64,000 nt of DNA from Todiramphus chloris collaris (taxonomy: Eukaryota > Chordata > Aves > Coraciiformes > Alcedinidae): NCBI GenBank assembly GCA_025345505.1, contig JANVCC010000018.1:55447656-55511655 (forward strand), given 5' to 3'. The notes beneath the pieces are model-generated. The model searched no databases. It saw nothing but the letters and a program-made list of their open reading frames with translations, and was not told the DNA's origin. Below are positions 25,022-36,700 of this stretch, one piece after another. Within the stretch, counting starts at the first letter, position 1; each line of letters begins with the position of its first letter. A program made the translations under genes and the position numbers.

Positions 25022-25630
25022 AGAATCATAGAATCACTATGGTTGGAAAGGACCTCCAGGGTCATCAAGTCCAACTTTTGTCCTAGCCTTTCTCTAACCA
25101 CTACACCATATCCTCAAGCTCCACATCTAATCGTTCTTTAAACACCTCCAGGGATTGTGACTGCACCACCTCCCTGGGCAGCCTGTTCCAGTGCCTAACC
25201 ACTCTCTCAGTGAAGAATTCCCTCCTAATATCTAAACTAAACCTCCCCTGATGCAACTTGAGTCCATTTCCCCTCATCATTACTAATTTGAGAGAAGAGA
25301 CCAACACCAGCCTCGCTACAACCTCCTTTTAGGTAGTTGTAGAGGGCAATAAGGTCTCCTCTCAGCCTCCTCTTCTCTAGACTAAACAAACCCAGTTCCC
25401 TCGGATGCTCTTCACTCCTCCCCAAGCCTGTAGCATTGCTGGGGGTTGTTGTGACCGAAGAGCATGACCCAGCACTTGGCTTTGTTAAACTCCATACAAT
25501 TGAGCTCAGCCCATCTCTCCAGCCTGTCCAGATGCTGCTGCAGAGCCTTCCTACCCTCAAGCAGATCGACACTTGCGCTTAATTTTGTGTTTTCTGCAAA
25601 TTTACTGAGGGTACATTCGATTCCCTCAAA
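25022..25630 (-). mobile_element. CR1 LINE 3' part with internal deletion
   Basis: A minus-strand CR1. Its 3' end is at 25022 (AGAATCATAGAATCACTATG when read on the plus strand) and its 5' break is near 25630. The minus-strand coding blocks are [14 protein letters not shown]-type sequence near 25440-25490 and then, directly after a junction near 25411-25417, [20 protein letters not shown]. Next come [18 protein letters not shown] and the C-terminal [20 protein letters not shown] and [13 protein letters not shown]. The family normally has about 100 codons between the first two blocks (including LEYCVQFWAP), so about 300 bp is missing inside the copy. The blocks also lie in different frames. 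The copy is otherwise close to the family motifs, suggesting moderate age. Confidence 0.92.
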
Positions 25631-26242
25631 TGTACATACTAGGTAGCATACTCACTATTCAGGAGGCAAAGAGAGATTTAAAGATTCAGGAAATAAACAA
25701 AATCCTGCAAGTTAAATCTTTCCTGCATGTTTGCCACTCTGAGGTATTCAGAATAATTTTTTTTTTAAAATGTTTGCAGATACTTGGACTCTCCAGTCTC
25801 CTTATTCATGCCACACTTGCCTGCTTTACAATACTATTTGTGTAGCTCTTGTACCTCAAGCAGTAAAAAACATTCCCTTGGACTGTTATCTTCTCTGAAT
25901 ATCACAGTAGCTATAAGGACTCATTTTGGTATAACTGTAAGGAAAGAACTGGGAGTTCTTGTGTGCTCCATTTCCATCCTTTTTAACTATAGTGTTTTGG
26001 TTTGGTTTTAAATGATGATTATCTATTGTTCTAAGCTCACGCCTGCAGACAAGTTTTATTTGGGTTGTACTATCCCATTGTGTGTTGTTTTTTGACTGTT
26101 CTGGTAAATCATGTCCATTGTTGCATCTTGGGAGACAATGTAGCAGAAGATCTTTTGAAATTTGGAGACTGAAATATTGGCAACACAGGTGCTTGAAATT
26201 GAGATAATGTTCAGAAACAGAAATGGAGTTTACAGTTTTATT

Positions 26243-26331
26243 CACGTGTATACATGTTTGTGTGTGCATGTACCTGGTGTATATACACAAATCTGTAAAA
26301 TACACACATGAACACCATACGCGTACACACA
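26243..26331. repeat. CA/TG-rich alternating purine-pyrimidine region
   Basis: Interrupted GTGTATACATG, TGTGTGTGCATG, GTGTATATACAC (palindromic, 26277-26288), TACACACATG and CGTACACAC words. A compound microsatellite with potential cruciform or Z-DNA character. Confidence 0.7.
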
Positions 26332-28684
26332 GGCTGTTAAGCTGTAACACACCTTAATGACCTGACATGGTCAGCAGCTCTAAATATAACCTCAAAATCG
26401 CTAATGCTTGCTTCATGATATTGCTCTTCAAGTAAATAAAGAAATGTGCCTTTAGAAGAGAAGGCTACTGTTTTCACAGGATCTCTGTATGAGCAACACC
26501 TCTGAAATTTAGAGACTGGAATAACTTATTCTTCTCTAAAGATAGATAGAATTAGTTTAGTTTAGGTATTTGAATTGGAATATTTGTCTTAGTCTTCTTT
26601 TATCTCTCTAAGATATATACTTTGGCACATTTTTCAATTAAAATGAAAGACTCTTGGGCTGAGTTGCTAAATTTTAGCATAAATTTTTATTCTGAAGTTA
26701 TAAGCCCCCAAAAATAGCGAGGGGGAAAATTATAACTGTCTGACACTACCTTATCTATATAGCTGAGAACAGCATCACTACAATAAAAGAAGATAGCAGT
26801 GTCTCCCATTGATTGTTGTTTGATGAATGTAAAGCAATTTACTGGAATGCAATTAGCATTTGCAATCCCATTACTGTGGGGAATTTTTTTTATGCTGGCT
26901 TTGAATTGAAAAATCTATACATTTTTTGTCCATGAGTCACTTCTAAGGAAGCTTGCTTTCTTTGTTTTTTTATTTTTTTACTTAAGTTTTAGAATAATAA
27001 TTTGTGGAATGCAGAAAGGAAGTAAACCTAGAAATTTTATGTTTAAAATACTTTGAGGGCAAATTGTACAGAATATCTACTAGAGTAGATTACTTTGATT
27101 TAAATTTTTAATGCTGTGCATTGCCGGGGAATTAGTTTTTCAGGGGTTTTATAGAAAGAACTACATCTCTTGAAAAACAAATGGCTTCTAGATACGGATA
27201 TCTTATCAACCTTGAAATAATTTTGAGAATGTATGAATTTAGAAGCTTGAAGTACACAGGTTAAATAAAGCAATATGCTGAAACAGTAAGAGCTGTGTAT
27301 GTTGGCAGGGTAACAACAGTGCAGGAAGTAACAATGCTACCTTTTCACAAGCATCCAGAACACCAAGAAAAGTATGTGCATGCAAGTGCTTGATTGGACA
27401 TACTGTTCTGTCTGCATTTTAAATAGATGTAAATTTTGTTACATAGCAGTTGTGATTATTTCTGCATCACACAGAAATGATATAGAGATTTTTTGAGAAG
27501 ATACAACTGTATTGATTCACAATTTGAATTTTTTGTTGACTTGTATGTGAATGATTGTCAATGTTACTGGATAAATCCTAACTAAGGTGCAGAGGGCACC
27601 AATGAAAAATGTGTGTATGTGGTAGTTTGCTGTCAACATCCTCCTGATGGTTACACATATATACAATAGCAATGATAATCTCTCTAGTGCTTTTTAATGC
27701 CTTCTGTATGTTATGGACCAAGTGCTGCTATCCTAAGTCAAAAATGACCAGAGAGAATTATTTCCATAGAGAAATAGCTATGAATGTTTGTTATTTTCAA
27801 AATACAGTTATTTTTAACACTATCATTTAAACTTATCTTCCTATAATGGCATATAGTGTACTTTAACCACTTTAAGAGAAATGTCTCTTTTATATGTTTG
27901 ACCTCAGAGATCTTACCAAGTCCCATTCTCTATTGCACCTGGTGTACCTTAATCTCGGAGGTCTAGAAAGAATTGCTGCTGAATTCGTGGATACTATATT
28001 AATTTTTCCACTAGGATGTTATCTTCTGAGCTTTCAAAGGATTTAATTTTTTTCTTTTTCTTTTTTTTTTTTTTGGTAATGAAAACCTTTAAAGCATAAC
28101 TGACAGGAATAGGAACTGTGTTTAGAAATATAGTATAGTGCTACATACTGTCAGTTTGTTTTGGGGTTTTTTCCACTGAAAACTTCCTTCAGTTTTGATG
28201 GTAACAATATCATTGCAATGGTAACTTTTTAACAGGGGTTGGCATTATTTTTTTTAGTTATCTGTATGTCCCATCACTGCCTTACTTAGGAAGAAGAATA
28301 CTATCCCCATTTATCCCCATTCACTGGTATTTCTGCCATCTTAAGGAGGGGTTAGAGGCTTTGAGAAACAGCTTATCTTGGTAATAAGTGAATGGAATTT
28401 AGGAGGACTTTCTAGGGCAGCAATGCAGTTGCTGCTTCCTTTAGAATTAATACTCTGCTGAGTTTTATTTTAATGGAAGCAATAAGTAAATTACTTCATA
28501 TTTTACACACCTTCTCCTTTTCTCTTAAGGAAAAAGGCTAGATGCTTTTGCCACATTGACACAGCCTCACATTTTCCGTCGTTTAACTTCTATGAAGACC
28601 TAAATCAACCAATATAAAATGTAGTATACAAGGAAAAAGGTAAAATTTTGACTGTACAAACAGAAGCCTTAATAATTTTCTAAA

Positions 28685-28858
28685 AATAAAATTATTCCCC
28701 CCCAAATAAAACCCTCAAAAAATAAAACAAATAGGAAAAAAAAGCAAAACAAAAACCCACCAAAAACAAATAACTAAAACAAAAACCACACACAAAAAAA
28801 AAAAAAAAAACAAAACAAAAGCAAACAAAAAACTCCGAACAACACAAAACCAAAAATA
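28685..28858. repeat. A/C-rich low-complexity block
   Basis: About 170 bases of nearly pure A and C, including an A run of about 20 near 28794-28810. It is the reverse-complement counterpart of the T/G block at 17279-17540. The Phe/Val-rich reverse frames in it are compositional artefacts. Confidence 0.85.
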
Positions 28859-31370
28859 ATACCAACAACCAGATATTCTGTTTCCCTGACTGAAATACCA
28901 GAGACTTTGTATTGCTGAGTTTCATGGCTGGATGTGTTCCAAATTGCAAAGTTTTCTTGAGGAGAAAGATTAGTATTCTTTATATATAAACTTTTAAAGT
29001 TAACCCTTTTATGTAGCTCCTCTTCTGTATCACTGTCTTTCTCAGACCACAGACTGCATTGCTGTGCTTTTAGTTTCCTCACCAAACTGTGATAACTGTA
29101 AAAGCAGGTAATGGCTTTGTCCTTTATGGGGCAAAATTATTTTGTTAAGTCTGTGCTGTCATTTTGTGTTTGTAAGGTTGGTTTGGCACTTTCAAATATA
29201 TTCATCCAACTTCTGTCTTAGCTTCTACTCCGCTGGAACACAAGTATTTTGTGGGCTTCAGTGGAGTTCAGCATTTCTCCCAGAAACTGGTGATACTTGA
29301 TACTAAACTTTGTGTGTAATAGTTGTAATTGAGTTCTGGGTGGTATCTGTCCAGTATTCAGACTGAGGAAAATGCTGTGCTGCTGCTTTTTTTTTATTCT
29401 ACGAACAGTGACATATCATGGCTGAGGGACAGGCTTGCTCAGCAACCATCACCTGGCATGAAATCAAGAGTGTGCCAGGCAGCTGTTTAAGTTACTTTGC
29501 TCCTATGTGATCCTGGCTCCTGATAAGAGAAACCACTGCACAGCAGGGTACAGGAGCCACTCTTTGTTTTGTTATTGATTATCTGATTGTTATTGTCTTG
29601 TCTCTCTAAAGGCAAGAGCTCCTTTTTCTTGAAAGAATAGGACTTGTGGCATCACGCAGAGCCTTCTCTTAGGGACAAAGGCTGGTTTCTTGCCCTGTGC
29701 AAGCTCAAGTCATTGTGGGAGCATCTGCCTGTCTTGAAGGAAAGTAGTACCAATGAAAGCTCAGAGTCAATGTTTCACATGGAGGCAAGAATATAAAGAT
29801 CATATGGGAGGGAATATGAAAGGTAATTGCTCCTATATGTATAGAAAATGAGAGGACATCCTTCATGGTAGAACATGGATGACTTAAGGAGCTCATAAAA
29901 CATCTTTCTACTTCCATGTGAGGCAACATCCTAACTTAAAAGGATTAGTGCTACTTTCCCTTCACCCACCCCATGTTCTTCAAGCACTATGAACAAGGAT
30001 GCTTTTGACTTTTTTATCTTTTTAAGGACCTTCACCAGAGGTAGAGGGTGACTGTTAAGCAGAAGCTTTGTGATGGTCTTGTAAGAAGTTTAGTCTGTGC
30101 AGTCTTTTGATTTCATTTTGACCCTGGTTTTAAAATAACTTGATATTACTCAAGGGAAAGAATTAATTTTGTAGATCTTGCCACTCTTTACCAGCTAATG
30201 TATCCTGTTCAAGCCAGGGAAGGCTATTGTACTAGTACTACTGCAAGGGAGGTAGACCAGAGGTATTTCATGTAGAAGCTGGAGGACTTTGATTCAGTCT
30301 AAGTAGTGAGTGATGAAGACATGCCAGTGAGTATTGGTGTTTTGAGGGCAGCAAACACATTTGGCTTTGATTAAATATGCAAGAAAGCCACTTAAATTAT
30401 GAACATCAGTAAAAGCTGGAAGATCAGGAATTGCTTACCTTCAGTAATTGTGTATGTTATTTTCACCAATACAAAGGGAAATAGACAGAAGGAGGAGTCA
30501 CAATAGGTCAAACCTACTTAGAAATGGTAAACTGAAAACAATTAGACCTGTTTTTCATGCGGATTTGGAAACAAATGAGCCCAGACTCTCAGAAAACATG
30601 TTATTGTCTCTGCAGAAACTGGGATTAATTTATAAAAATAAATGAATAAACAAACTGCTGCACAGATTGACATTACCCATCAGGAGGACAGAGTAAACAT
30701 CAGCTCAACTTATCAAATAAGATACGGGATTTGAAAAATGTTCACTGAGGAAGAGATCATGGAAGCTTAAATCAGCATTTTGCCCAGAGTTGAGTCTTGG
30801 GAGTAACTTGGAAGAGAAAACCAAGCTCTGTCTGCCAAAAATGATGCATATCTTGAGGTCTTATTTGCATCTTTTTACTGATAATGAACTTTACAGGCAG
30901 CTATCAAGAACACAACAAGAGCCAAAGGAACTACCTCAGGATTTATTAGTTGAAAATCCTGAATGAGAACAGTAAGTACAATTTGTTTCAGAAGTATATT
31001 CTCACCTTACATGTGTTCCTCTATTTTTATTAACTATGCAACTATTACAGTTTTCCCCTATTGTGGTTTGTCTTCTGTGCCTCCTTTCTGTTGCCTTTAG
31101 GAAGGTAAACCAAGAATCTCTGACTGTGTCAGAATGCTAACTGCAGGTAAAAAGTATTATTAACTTTATTTAGGAAGACTGATGTTTCTGCCTTTAAGTA
31201 AGGCTGTTACTGACAAATGTTATTCCTGCCTCCATAATTCTTCATACTTTATACCCTAAGAACTTGCTAACCATTGTTTTCACCTCTTCAAGGCTGAATG
31301 TTACAGGACACTGGTGGATAGAAGTACCACCTGACTGCCTCATTGAGAATGTATTTGGTTTGAGTGGCAA

Positions 31371-32370
31371 TGTTTTGGTAGCAGGGAAAGCTACAGGGGT
31401 GTTTTCTGTGAGAAGCTGCTAGAAGCTTCCCCTACGTCTGACAAAGCAAAAGCAGACAGCTCAAGCATGGACCCATCATTAACCAACACTAAGCCTGGCA
31501 GTGATGATGGTAGCACCTCTGTGATATTTAACAAGGGAGGAAAAACTGCACGATGCTATCAACAGACAGAAGAGATGAGTGAGAATATATGAGAGAAACA
31601 ACTCTGTAGACACCAAGGTCAGTGAAGGAGGAGGGTGAGGAGGTGCTCTGTGCTGGAGCAAAGATTCCCCTGCAGCCCCTGGTAAAGACCATGGTGAGGC
31701 AGTCTGTCCTTCTGTAGCCCATGGAGGTTAATGGTGCAGCAAATACCCACCTGCAATGGAGGACCCCATGCTGGTGCACATGTGTGTGCCTGAAGGAAGC
31801 TGTGACCTCATGGGAAGCCCATGCTGGATCATGCTTCTGGCAGGACCTGTGGACCCTGTAGGGGACCCACAGAGAAGCAGTCTGTTCCTGAAAAACTACA
31901 ACCCTTGGAAGGGGCACACAATGGAGCAATTCTTGAAGAGCTGCATCCCATGGGAAGGACTCACGTTGGAGAAGTTCACAAAAGATTGCCTTCTGTGGGT
32001 GGGATCCCATGCTGGAGCTGGGGAAGTGTGTGTGAAACCCTCCTACCAAGTAGGGAGGAGTGTCAGAGGCAGTGTGTGATGAACTGACCACAACTGCCAT
32101 TCCCTGTTTGCCTGTGCCACTGTAATGGAACAGGTAGAGAAAATGAGTAAAGTTGATCCTGGGAATAAGGGAGTGGTGAAGGGGAAGGTGTTTTAAGACT
32201 TTTTTTTTATTATTATTATTATTCTGCTGTGATTGTATTGGTAAAAAATTAAACTGATTTCCCCAAGTCGACCTATGAGCCTTTTGTTATATTTCCTGTC
32301 CAGCTGATCAGGGGAGTGATAGTGTGGCTTTGGTGGGCACCTGGCATCCAGCCGGGATCAAGCCATCACA
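31371..32370 (+). mobile_element. Solitary LTR of an avian ERVL-like retrovirus (copy 2)
   Basis: A 1.0 kb block starts TGTTTTGGTAGCAGGGAAAG and ends AAGCCATCACA. It is collinear with copy 1 at 20570-21589: the same AGAAGCTGCTAGAA segment, ACCCATCATTA-type U3 words, the CCATGGAGGTTAATGGTGCA segment, the GATGAACTGACCACAAC segment, the T-rich stretch, and the final TTTGGTGGGCACC block. The two copies differ by many substitutions and indels, so they look like independent insertions rather than the two ends of one provirus. The 9.8 kb between them holds no retroviral coding remnant and contains an unrelated CR1. The long antisense frame at 31528-32100 lies wholly inside this LTR and is not a known protein. 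Confidence 0.87.
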
Positions 32371-33643
32371 TAGAGCAAAGAGAAATCTAATGCTGTGCTT
32401 TATTCAATATTCACTCCTTGATAAGCGAGAAATAATATACTACAGAGAAGTACTGGATCTTTTCATGTTTTGTAGCATCCTTGGACATAGCATAAAGTGC
32501 CAAGAAATCTTGGCTAATAGCTATTGCTACCAGCCAGCAGCAATAGAAGGCTTCTCCATGGACGTTAAAACTCCTATTAAGCCTATTACATAAGATGACA
32601 TCTGAATAATACCAAAAGAAAATCAACTTTTTGTAAAAATATTTCACCACTTTCACCAATTTTTCTGGGCAAAATTGCTATGTTTGCAGTGTATTCTCTA
32701 GAAACCTGTTTCTGTTTTATCCATTCATTAAGAACTCTTAAAAAGCTGTAGGAATGAACAAATGAATACACGTTCTAGGAAAAAATGACATACACCATTC
32801 AAATAAAAACTCCACATTTTCTTAATACTCTAATTTCAGAAAAGTGGCTTATAGAACTGGAAGTATGAAACATGCTTTGCTTCAGTCGGTTTTTGGCTGA
32901 TTTTTTTTTTTTTTTTTTTTTTTTGTGTGTGGGTTTGTTTGGTGGTGTTTTGGGTTTTTTTGGGAGGGAGATGTTCATTTGTTTGTTTGGTTTTTTTTGG
33001 CCTCGAAATAGAATCATCCTCCATATACAAAGATAAAGTAAAAAGAAAGAGAGAAAAAAAAAAAAAAAAGGCACCACAAAACCACAGGGAAAATAGTAAA
33101 AAGAGCAATCCAGACCACAGAAGGCACTTCTGGAAAACTAAAATACGTAGAAATATGAAAACCTTGCATAGCACAGGAACTGTGAGTTGAGAGACAGAAG
33201 TATTCATTTGCCGCTGGGAAATGAAACTACAACAGGTATTTCTCAGAAGTTTGCAAAATGGGAAGTATGGCAGGGCAAGTGGAGGTCTGCTGACCACTGG
33301 AAAAAAAACACCCAACTTCAGCTATTTGAACACTGGGACCCATACATATCAGCATTTTAGTGCTTTTGATGACAAAAGATCGTGGAATTGTATTTGTGTT
33401 TTGACATATTTGATATTTTGCAGTTCCTCCTTTGTGTCACCATGAAGAATGATTTAGAACTGATAAATGACATGGATCTGTTAGAAGTGTTTTTCTAAAT
33501 CAAAGGCCTGATAATTTTGAGTAATTTATCAGAGTGGTTTGGTGAATCAGTTTTATGTTTTGGTTTTTTTAAGTAGTTTTCTAACAGTTGGTGGGTATAG
33601 AGAAAATATACCTGAAATATAGTATGATTATAGTATTAATATA
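32371..33643. other. Single-copy DNA with a T/G block and an A run
   Basis: No gene seen. A T24 run at 32901-32924 leads into a T/G-rich tract to about 33000, and an A run follows at about 33054-33069. The two could pair weakly as a hairpin. Lysine-rich and phenylalanine-rich frames here come from these runs. Confidence 0.55.
32901..33000. repeat. T24 run plus T/G-rich tract
   Basis: Twenty-four T are followed by GTGTGTGGGTTTG and TTTTTTGGGAGGGAG-type sequence. Low complexity. Confidence 0.85.
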
Positions 33644-33775
33644 TCATAGAGAATGTTTTGTTTTGGAATGGACCTTTAAAGGTCATCTAATACAAGCCCC
33701 CTGCAGTGAGCAGGTGACATCTTTAACTAGATCAAGTTGCTCAGAGACCTCTCTGACCTGACCTTGAATATAGGA
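33644..33775 (-). mobile_element. CR1 LINE 3' tail fragment
   Basis: On the plus strand this reads as a reversed CR1 3' UTR: ATCATAGAGAATGTTTTG, then GGACCTTTAAAGGTCATCTA, CCCCCTGCAGTGAGCAGG, AACTAGATCAAGTTGCTCAG and GACCTGACCTTGAATA. Each block matches the order of the avian CR1 3' end as I know it. It is a short, 5'-truncated copy of about 130 bp that stops within the ORF2 C-terminus coding part. Confidence 0.88.
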
Positions 33776-36700
33776 AGCGTAAACTGTTAAGGACAGACTA
33801 TCCTTTTAAAAGGTGGAATTAGAGCTGTGCTATCATGTTTAATATGGACTAAAAGGAAGAAAGATGCATATATTCATACCAATTCTGCTTACGACAAGGG
33901 CCAAAAGAAGGATGCACATCCAAACTGTCACTCTTAAAGGATTATGGGACTTGTAGAAATCTATGGAATGTTAATGTAAGCAGTAATACTAGAACAAGAG
34001 TGAGGGTGAGGCAGGGGCACAGCAGAAAGCTGGGACTGTATTTAGCCTTCACACATTAGGTTCACCCATGTCAGGAGAGGACATGGAAAGAGACTCAAGA
34101 TGTGCTGCCAGAAAATGGAGAAGTTTTTATCAAATGGGTTACCACAAGGCTTCTTTGAATTCTGTGTTTGGATATTAAAACAGCAAAAGCTCAGTAGTAA
34201 CCACCCGTTCTCTAAAAAAATTATGTGTTTGCTAGATTTTATAATGAAATATCTGTAAACATGGAAAGAAACACTAATATGATTGTAAACAAAGTCTCTT
34301 GAAAGGAATATAGCTCCAGAAATGTTAGCAATGAGAATTGTCAAGAATTAAGGATGACTGAGATCATCTTTGATGTATTAATAATTTGCTTAAAGTTCCC
34401 AGGATAAAAGTTCCCAGTAAAAATAAAATAATGAACTTTTTCCTTGTACAATATAATCAGTTTGTCATATTCGAACATCAAAACATGCTTAATTCTCAGT
34501 TTGTGTTGGGTTTGGTTTGAGGGGGAGGTTTAAGTATCAAAAGCTCTTGACAACTTCAAAAGTTTTAGGGCTTAATTTTGATTTTTATAAGAGTTACTGC
34601 TTTTTCAATCCAATTTGAACAGTATTTCTTATCTTAATGACTAAAAAAACCCATGTGCCTTACTTGTTTTTGATCTGAGCAGTATGCAACATGAAAATAT
34701 ATGTATCATTCTGCAATATTTAGTAAGATTAATCACTGTGTAATATAGGAAAAAGAGAGTTCCTTTAAAGTTCAGGAAGTTATATTTCTGTAGATCTAAA
34801 AAAAATCTTGATTGCAAACTAGAAAATTCTAGTTCCTTTGGTTTAATTTTGGGTTTTTTGTACTCTCTTGAAGAAAACATTTAACATGTGGAAACTTTTT
34901 ATAGATGCAAAAGGTGCTATGAAGCGCTTCAGTGATTGAAATGTTAAAACATCTCGTGGGAATGGATGAATGAGCAGTTGATTTGATCAGGCAGGTAGGA
35001 GACAAAAGTTGTACTGATGTGGTTAATTTGTTCTAGAAGTACCCCTATCCTCAAGCCTATACAACCTAGTTATTGCCACCTCTTGTGAATTTGCACTGTA
35101 TTATGAGAGAATATCTACACATTTGACTGAAAATTCCTTCTTTTATAAGAGCAGTATGGACTGTAAGAATGAATGCATGCTATACAGTCTGTTGGTACAC
35201 AGGAAAAAGCTCTTAAGGACTCCAATTTTATTTTCTTCCTTTTTGAAATAGGAGTAGGAAGTGATCATATTTTTCAGCAAGCTGCGTTGTATTAAACATC
35301 AAATTCAGTAGTTCCCATGGGTGCTATTAGGTGTACATTTATAATGGTTGCTGTACTATTTGAAATAGCAGTTGGTGAAGCTACAGTGCGGATGCAATAA
35401 TATGAATTTTCCTGTTTGTGTGAACTTGAGCACATTTGTACCCATGCATGAACATTTTTTTAATCTGTTTATTCTTTTATTCTTTGATCATATTACTTCT
35501 GTGTATAGTTTATGAATCAGATAAAGTCATTCATAGGAGCTGGAAAGTCTTGGTTTGGAAAACAAAAAAAAAAAAAAGAACTGCACACCAGAAAATCTGA
35601 AATAAGTAAACGTTTATGTAATGAAGTAAACAACAATGTTTTCGTGAAAAAGCCATTGTTCTGTCTTTTTGTTAAACTGATTGACAGAGGAAATGAAAGT
35701 GATATACTAGAGTTGCAACATTCTCTCTGTCTCAAATGTCTTCCAGTACTCTGCCTTGCATTAGATTGTGATTTCTTGTAGTGTCATCTTTGCGAACACT
35801 GCAGTCTGCAAATTTGCTCAGGTTGTTGTTATGACTTAATTGGACAAATTAAGATACAGATTTGATAAACAACTGTGTAGCCTCACCTGTTTTTTTATTC
35901 AAATAAAAAAAAAATAATCCTTATGACTAAGCAAACACTTCATGATAACCTACATTCACAGCCATAATTTTTTTAACAGAGACTTCCTTTATGCTAATTA
36001 TCTTGGTATAAGAGAGGTCAAGCCACTTGTCTGTTTTACCGTAGAACAGGTTGTATATTGTTCTGTGAATCTGTGTATATGTGGTGTTTGACATTTCTAA
36101 TTAGAGTATTGAATCTAGAAGGATATCCCCACCAATGATGCTTTTGCTTGGTTTTTTTTTTTTTTTCCAGAGTTTTTAAACTGTAGCAAAAGTGTCATGT
36201 ATTTAGGATTAACAAAAAGACAGTTTTTCTAGGCTGTATATGTGGATACTTTCTGACATAGAGACTTAATTTGCCTATGGATGTTTTCTTGAAGAGGGAG
36301 AATTAAGAAAAAAAGTACAGGTATAAACCATAGCTACATTGGCCTGGGCTAAGGACAGCTTTTCTTCAGGATTTACACTGCATGCTAATTTTTGTGGCTA
36401 TGTAAATCCTTTCAATTAATGAAAAAAAGACCTTTTAATGAGTGGATACCAACCAGTAGTGTGCAATGGGTATTGTAAAGCTTGTATTGCAATTAAATAG
36501 GAATTTTTTTTTAGTATAAAGTGAAAGGGTATCAATCCATTTATATCTGCAAGATAAGTGTTTTTAAGTATTCTGAATATTTAGAATGACAAAGTTGTTC
36601 CTAGATATGTACTTGTGTCATGTCATAACAACTTTGCCTAGGTATAAAGAATTCTTTTGAATTTTGTGAAGGAGTCCTGAGTTGGCCACAGCCTGGGAAT

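Larger units (their letters stand above)
25631..31370. other. Single-copy AT-rich DNA with simple repeats, no gene seen
   Basis: I recognise no gene. The interval contains a CA/TG alternating region at 26243-26331, a T run at about 28058-28074, and the A/C-rich block at 28685-28858. The stretch around 26795-26890 is rich in ATTGTT, ATTAG and CAAT words and is a possible conserved non-coding element (inference only). Confidence 0.5.

Noticed and set aside
20570-32370. Full-length provirus bounded by the two LTRs
   Set aside because: No retroviral coding relic lies in the 9.8 kb interior, an unrelated antisense CR1 sits inside it, and the LTRs are too different from each other.
32799-33315. 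Lys/Phe-rich frames up to 159 codons
   Set aside because: They arise from T24, T/G and A-run low-complexity sequence read on either strand.
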